Assembly (NCBI GenBank): GCA_035235625.1
Contig: CP141142.1
Span: 26,670,995-26,734,994 of the forward strand
Source of the DNA: Saururus chinensis
Lineage: Eukaryota > Streptophyta > Magnoliopsida > Piperales > Saururaceae
Direction of reading: 5' to 3'
DNA length: 64,000 nucleotides
In this document: positions 58,685-64,000 of the stretch, in pieces
How positions within the stretch are numbered: position 1 is the first letter of the stretch
How the letters are laid out: every line of letters begins with the position of its first letter
The notes under the pieces: generated by a model
What the model was told of the DNA's origin: nothing
What the model saw: the letters and a program-made list of their open reading frames with translations, nothing else
Database searches by the model: none
Made by a program: the position numbers and the translations under genes

Positions 58685-61386
58685 TGTTGTGAACGTTCTA
58701 AGGGCCTATTATTAGGTAATTAAGTAATAAGGGCATTTAGGTAATTTAGTTAATTAGGTAATTAGTGATTTATTTTAATTATGCTATGGGCATTAGGTGC
58801 TTGTTAGTGAGCCCATTAGTTAACCTATTTAAATATAAGGGCTACACCCTAAGTTGATTAGTGAATGATTAATTGTCTGTGCTTCTCCCCTTTCTTCTGT
58901 GCTTCTCCCCTTTCTGTATGATGGCCATGTCATCCACTCTCCCCTTTCCCGGTCTCCCTGCGCCACTCCATGCTTGTGGGCAATCGTTCACATCACTGGT
59001 ATCGGAGCAGTTTCGATTCCCAGCCATGGTTCATGCGGCAGCCAGTGAACCCACTTTGTCCAAGATCATGGCTGTGTTGCAGGCCATGAACGTGCGTCTG
59101 GCAAATATGGAGGCAAGGAGCAAGGCAGCTGCGCAGGCTGCGCGCGCTGGGCTATCCCCTGCTGTCCTGGGTAGTCCATCACAGCCTTCCCGAATGGCAC
59201 CACCTCCCTCCGTCATTGACTGCAAGACCACTGTCTTGCCGCTGCCCATGCAAGGAACCGTGCAATCTGATCCAGCCACATCCGCTGTCGCTGCGGCGTT
59301 GTTCCACCCTTCCAAGGCTGGCCGGGCGTGGCTCGTGTCCAAGTCTATTGCCAGGCAGTACACCACTTGCGGGGTCAACTCCGGGAAGCTGTTGGGAATG
59401 GAAGCTGGCCTCCCATGTCATACCTCTAGACTCCGGACGGCTGCTCAGTGTTCCGCAGCAAACCATCCATGGCCTCCAGCACTCCTGTCCTCGACCTGAG
59501 CCAGCCTTCCAGCGACCTGCTTTTGGCAATCAAGAAAGCAAGCTGGGAGTTACAGGCATTCCAGATCTCTGGAAGATTGTCTGCACCGGCATCCGTGGTG
59601 ACTTCCACTTTCCTGTCACCGCTGCCATCATTTCCATCCTCTCCGCCATTCGGTTCCACCATCTCGCCAGCCTCCCACTGTGCTCTGTCTCCAGCTGCTC
59701 CTTCGGCATCTCCTCCCACAGAACAACCGCGATCTTCGGCTATAGAGAATCTTTTCCTTCACCAGCCGGCGGAAAAGATTTTGCTTGAGAGATCTTCGGC
59801 CAATTTGGAGAATTTTTTCCAAGCTGGAGATGAAGCTCCCCTGCTCACACGGGATTTTCTGGATTGGTTTTCCCGGTTTGGAGATGCCGCTCAAATGTTG
59901 AATCTAGAATTTGTGAAGGACTGAAATCTTTGGATTATGAATTTTTTCCTTGTCGTTGTGCCCCTAGTCATCCAGAGACCAATGGTCTGTCGAAGGAAAT
60001 TTCTGTCACTGTCGTGGCTTGTTTGCAATGATTTTCACCGGATTGTTCACACTGGGAAATTTGGTACCAGATCCATCTTTGCTTTGGCCAACTCTTTTCG
60101 GATATCTCGTGATATTTCCTCTATTCGAGCCGCGTGTTGGAATAACATTACTCCAGTTTCTTCTGAGAACTAATATGAGACACAATTATGGACTTGGTTA
60201 TTGGGCCACCCACTTTACTGCATCCCTGTTTTCACTGGGTCTGATTATGGGCTTTACTACAACTTGACAGTCCTTCGGGATGGGCTTTGCGTGAGTCTGC
60301 CACTACTTGGATCTATCGGCCACAGTTTCGTACATGGGTTTAGTACGTCACCTGTGTCCATGGCTGTTACGCCGCTTATGCCTCTGCTGGCTGCTGCCCT
60401 CTATGGGCCAACCTTGATTCTGTCTATTGCCCTCTGTGGGCCAACCATGATGCCGCTTGATGCCCTCTGTGGGTAGTCTTGGGGGACCCTGTAGCCTCTA
60501 TGGTGACCCCGCTTGTTGGAGACTTGTGTTGACACCCCATGTTGTCGTACACCCAACACGTCGGGCCTGCTCCCTTGCTCTACTGCCTTCTTCATCTTCC
60601 TTCTATGCCACCCACAGTTTGTCTTGCCCTTGGATTCAGTTAACTACATTTCCCAAAATTCTGGATCGGTTGTTCGCAGCAAAGCTTTGGTGGGCCCAAT
60701 GCTTGGAGTTTTAAGTCACCTCGAGGACGAGGTGATGCGGAAGCAGGGTAGAATGTTGTGAACATTCTAAGGGCCTATTATTAGGTAATTAAGTAATAAG
60801 GGCATTTAGGTAATTTGGTTAATTAGGTAATTAGTGATTTATTTTAATTATGCCAATGGGCCTTAGGTGCTTGTTAGTGAGCCCATTAGTTAGCCTATTT
60901 AAATGTAAGGGCTACGCCCTAAGTTGATTAGTGAATGATTAATTGTATGTGCTTCTCCCCTTTTTATCTATGCTTCTCCCCTTTCTGTCTGATGGCCATG
61001 TCATCCACTCTCCCCTTTCCCGGTCTCCCTGTGCCACTCCATGCTTGTGGGCAATCGTTCACATCATTGGTATATGTTGTGAATGTTCTAAGGGCCTATT
61101 ATTATGTAATTAAGTAATAAGGGTATTTAGGTAATTTGGTTAATTAGGTAATTAGTGATTTATTTTAATTATGCTAATGGGCCTTAGGTGCTTGTTAGTG
61201 AGCCCATTAGTTAGCCTATTTAAATGTAAGGGCTACACCCTAAGTTGATTAGTGAATGATTAATTGTCTGTGCTTCTCCCCTTTCTTCTGTATTTCTCCC
61301 CTTTCTATCTGATGGCCATCCCATCCACTCTCCCCTTTCCTGGTCTCCCTGCACCACTCCATGCTTGTGGGCAGTCGTTCACATCA
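58685..61386 (+). mobile_element. Short non-autonomous LTR element with three LTRs
   Basis: Three nearly equal LTRs (58685-58995, 60754-61066, 61075-61386; 311-313 bp) start TGTTGTGAA and end GTTCACATCA. The first is followed by a primer-binding site (tggtatcggagcag, 58997-59010; initiator-Met type). The second is followed by only eight bases (ttggtata), which look like the start of that same primer site, and then the third LTR. The whole is flanked by a perfect TAGTA (58680-58684 and 61387-61391), inside the protease region of the surrounding chromovirus. Over the first 165 bases the LTRs differ pairwise at roughly 4%, so it is the youngest clear insertion here. It carries no polymerase. Confidence 0.92.
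58996..60753 (+). pseudogene. Internal region of the three-LTR element
   Basis: It is 1758 bp and richer in GC than the flanks. Near the start a frame reads MVHAAASEPTLSKIMAVLQ with an Ala-rich helical run, like the N-terminus of a plant gag. Near the end a frame reads VLSHLEDEVMRKQG just before a purine-rich stretch (gatgcggaagcagggtagaa), like the tail of a Ty3/gypsy polyprotein. Nothing between resembles protease, polymerase or integrase. It therefore looks like a derivative that depended on another element's enzymes. The overlapping frames at 59216-59924 show no domain. Confidence 0.55.
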
Positions 61387-61963
61387 TAGTACTAAAAATA
61401 TAATTGCACAAAGTGTAGTTGATAATCTATAGTTGAAGATTGAAAAACATCCTAACCCTTATTCTATTGGGTGGATTAAAGAGGAGTGAATCAAAACTTA
61501 CCAAGAGATGCAAAGTGTCATTTTCAATTAATAAAAGTTTTAAAGCAAACATTATGTATGATGTGATTGACATGGATGCATGTCATATACTCTTGGGCAG
61601 ACCTTGGCAGTAGGAGGTTGATTCAACACATCAGGGAAAGGATAACACTTATTCATTTTGATTCGATGGAATTATAATAAAATTGTTGCCAGAAATGGTT
61701 CATCAAATAGTCCAAACTACACCTGAGGTAAAGAAGAATTTTCTATTAACTCATAACCTGAAATGTGATCTACATAAAGCTGCATCTATGATTGCTTTGG
61801 TGTTCAAAGGGGTTGAAGATTTTGAAAGTAATGTGACAACCAAGCTGCAACATTTACTGAAGGAATTTGCAGGCATTATGCCTGATGAGTTACCTGATGA
61901 ACTACCACCCCTGGAGATATTCAGCATAATATAGATCTACTGTCTGGGTCTAGTTTACAAAAT

Positions 61964-63190
61964 TTGCCTCACTATAGAATGATACCTAAAGAGCATCAAA
62001 TCCTGCAAGAACAAGTTTATGATTTGTTAAAGAGAGGATATATTAAAGAAAGTCTCAGTCCATGTGCAATTCCAGCTTTTTTAGTGCCCAACAAGGATGA
62101 AAGTTGGAGAATGTGCCTAGACAATAGGGCTATAAATAAAATTACAATTAAGTACAGGTTTCCAATACATAGATTGGATGATATGTTGGATATGCTTGAA
62201 GGGGATAAAATATTTTCCAAAATAGATCTCAAGAGTGGATATCACCAAATTAGGATCCGAAGTGGAGATGAATGGAAAACTACTACTGTTAAAATAAAGG
62301 AGGGATTGTATGAATAGATGGTTATGCCCTTTGGATTATCCAATACCTCAAGCACTTTTATGAGGTTAATGATTCAAGTTTTGAAACCATTTAATGGGAA
62401 ATATGTAGTTGTTTATTTTGATGATATTATCATATATAGCAGGAATAAAGCATATCATTTCCAACATTTAAGACAGGTTTTGTTAGCTTTGCAAGAAAAC
62501 AATTTGATCATAAATCTTAAAAATTGCAATTTCATGACTGAAGAACTGCTTTTCTTAGGCTATGTAATTAATTCTCAGGGAATACGTATTTATAAGTCCA
62601 AAATTCAAGTCATAGTTGATTGGCCAATTCCTAAGATAGTGACTTTGTTAAGAAGCTTTCTGGGATTAGCTACATTTTACAAAAGATTTGTAAGGAATTT
62701 CAGTATGATTACAACTCCTATAACTGAATGCTTAAAGAAGAATCAATTTAATTGGTCTCGGGAGGCTGATGCAAGTTTTCAACTATTGAAGAATAAATTA
62801 GTTTTAGCTCCAATCCTAGTTTTGCCAAATTTTGACAAGATATTTGAAGCCGAAACTGATGCTTCTTGTGTTGGCATTGGTGCTGTTTTAATTCAGGAAG
62901 GCAAACCTGTGGCCTATTATAGTAAGAAATTAAGTGAACCTAGAAGGAAGTGGTCATCTTATACATTAGAGTTGTTTGCAGTTGTACGTGCTTTAAAACA
63001 TTGGAGACAATATCTTCTTCATAGGGAATTTATTTTGCATACTGACCATCAATCTTCGAGGTTTTTACATTCATAGCAAAACATGACAAGGATGCATGCT
63101 CGATAGATCAGTGATCTGCAGGAATATACTTTTGTTATAAAACATAAATCTGGAACCATCAACAAAGTGGCTGATGCTTTAAGTTGAAGA
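61964..63190 (+). pseudogene. Chromovirus reverse transcriptase and RNase H remnant
   Basis: Blocks in order are [89 protein letters not shown], then RNase H with [34 protein letters not shown] and LHTDHQS. They match chromovirus polymerases closely. Confidence 0.9.
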
Positions 63191-63204
63191 TCAGCTTTAT
63201 TATT

Positions 63205-64000
63205 GACCTTACAGACCTCTGTCTTTGGATTTGAAACTTTACCAGAGTTATATCCTAATGATTCAGATTTTAAAGAAAAATGGCAGCAATATTTAGCGGG
63301 GTTACAGTTCAATATTTGTGAATGGTACCTTTATGAAGGAAATTCACTCTATATTCCAAGAGGTTCTATGAGAGAACAGCTAATCCATGAACTTACAGTG
63401 GAGGTTTAGGTAGCAATATTGAGTTGGTTGTCTGATTTGTCAAAAATCTAAAGGGCAGACACAGCATACTCATCTCTATATGCCATTACCAGTACCAACT
63501 TCACCATGGACAGATATTTCCATGGATTTCTTGCTCGGTCTACCAAGAACACAGAGAAGAGTGGATTCAATCATTGTAGTAGTTGATAGGTTTTCCAAAA
63601 TGACCCATTTCATTCCCTGTAAAAAGACTACAGATGCTACTCATGTTGCTCTCTTATTCTTTAAGGAAATTGTCAAGTATCATGGGGTTCATAGGACAAT
63701 CACAGCCGATTCCTTAGTCATTTTTGGAGGACATTATGAAAAATATTAGATACAAAGCTTCAATTTAGTTCTACTTGTCATCCCCAAATAGATGGCCAAA
63801 CTGAAGTCGTGAACAGATCCTTGGGCACATTATTGTGATGCTTGTCCAGTAATAATCCTAGATAGTGAGTGGGATTTGTACCTAGCACAGGCAGAATTTG
63901 CATATAATTGTTACCAATAGATCAACAGGTTATAGTTCATTTGAAATTGTTTATGGACAATTACCTCGGCATACTTTGGATTTCCTTATTCATCCAAAAT
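63205..64000 (+). pseudogene. Chromovirus integrase remnant, partial at window edge
   Basis: The core reads [39 protein letters not shown], and [15 protein letters not shown]. The DGQTE-type block (near 63790) and an AEFAYN block (near 63893) follow before the edge. Confidence 0.82.

Larger units (their letters stand above)
57266..64000 (+). mobile_element. Chromovirus (Ty3/gypsy), internal region, runs off right edge
   Basis: The primer-binding site tggtgtcaaagc (57266-57277) resembles the initiator-Met tRNA complement. Gag runs from 57364, with the zinc knuckle CYRCGQPDHKSNIC near 58366-58410. The protease region (VIIDSGS) is split by a short LTR element. Reverse transcriptase follows ([38 protein letters not shown], the catalytic YFDDIIIYS), then RNase H ([19 protein letters not shown]) and integrase ([17 protein letters not shown]). 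The wording fits the CRM/Reina/Galadriel group of chromoviruses; the exact lineage is not settled. Several breaks are present, and the element is treated as a fossil. Confidence 0.88.

Noticed and set aside
58873-60761. Several 60-208-residue frames in the three-LTR element as host genes
   Set aside because: They overlap on both strands in GC-rich sequence and lie within an LTR element. Only the gag-like start and polyprotein-like tail are suggestive.
1-64000. rRNA genes, riboswitches, bacterial-type operons, attachment sites or replication origins
   Set aside because: Both strands were scanned for recognisable signatures and none was found; the sequence is eukaryotic nuclear DNA.

Overview
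This window reads as nuclear DNA of a seed plant, most likely a dicot-type angiosperm with a repeat-rich genome. The evidence is an AT-rich background, many plant-type LTR retrotransposons (Athila, Tekay-like chromovirus, another chromovirus, Ty1/copia), Mutator-, Harbinger- and CACTA-like DNA elements, a copy of the plant mitochondrial gene ccmC, a FAR1/FRS-type gene and an intron-bearing COG8 fragment. I found no gene that is clearly whole and functional. The window is mostly a layered record of insertions.

Layout. 1-8257 is stacked LTR pieces: an LTR running in from the left edge, a partial LTR ending at 3605, a solo LTR at 4176-6256 with a perfect CCAAA target duplication, and a third related LTR starting at 6944. 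That third LTR is split by an Athila element (8258-17636) with a perfect TTACT duplication. 17637-24960 holds the rest of the split LTR, a solo LTR (19202-20866), an old gag-like remnant with its LTR (to 23503), and unassigned GC-rich sequence. 24961-29760 is unassigned sequence and then a broken Ty1/copia element on the minus strand. 30010 to about 32690 looks like transferred mitochondrial DNA with ccmC. It is interrupted by a Mutator-like element with GC-rich cargo (31099-31808) and contains a 140-bp near-perfect palindrome. 32690-34353 holds another LTR piece, a CT microsatellite and CACTA-like subterminal repeats.

34840-55100 contains the host-gene traces. There is a promoter and first exon of an unrecognised, possibly plastid-targeted gene (35136 onward), whose second exon runs into a Tekay-like element (35464-45650, minus strand). 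That element itself carries a solo LTR (40498-42410). Next come a Harbinger-like MITE filled with about 550 bp of GGN trinucleotide repeat (45953-46827), a decayed COG8 fragment, a tRNA-like sequence, and a decayed FAR1-related gene on the minus strand with an exact 96-bp internal duplication.

55960-64000 is a chromovirus on the plus strand that runs off the right edge. A young 2.7-kb non-autonomous LTR element sits in its protease region with the unusual layout LTR-internal-LTR-8 bp-LTR (58685-61386).

The genes do not form an operon or pathway; the common thread is nested insertion. No previously undescribed functional system is supported. The most unusual items are the three-LTR element, the repeat-filled MITE, the palindrome in organelle-like DNA, and the tRNA-like locus with an extended anticodon arm.
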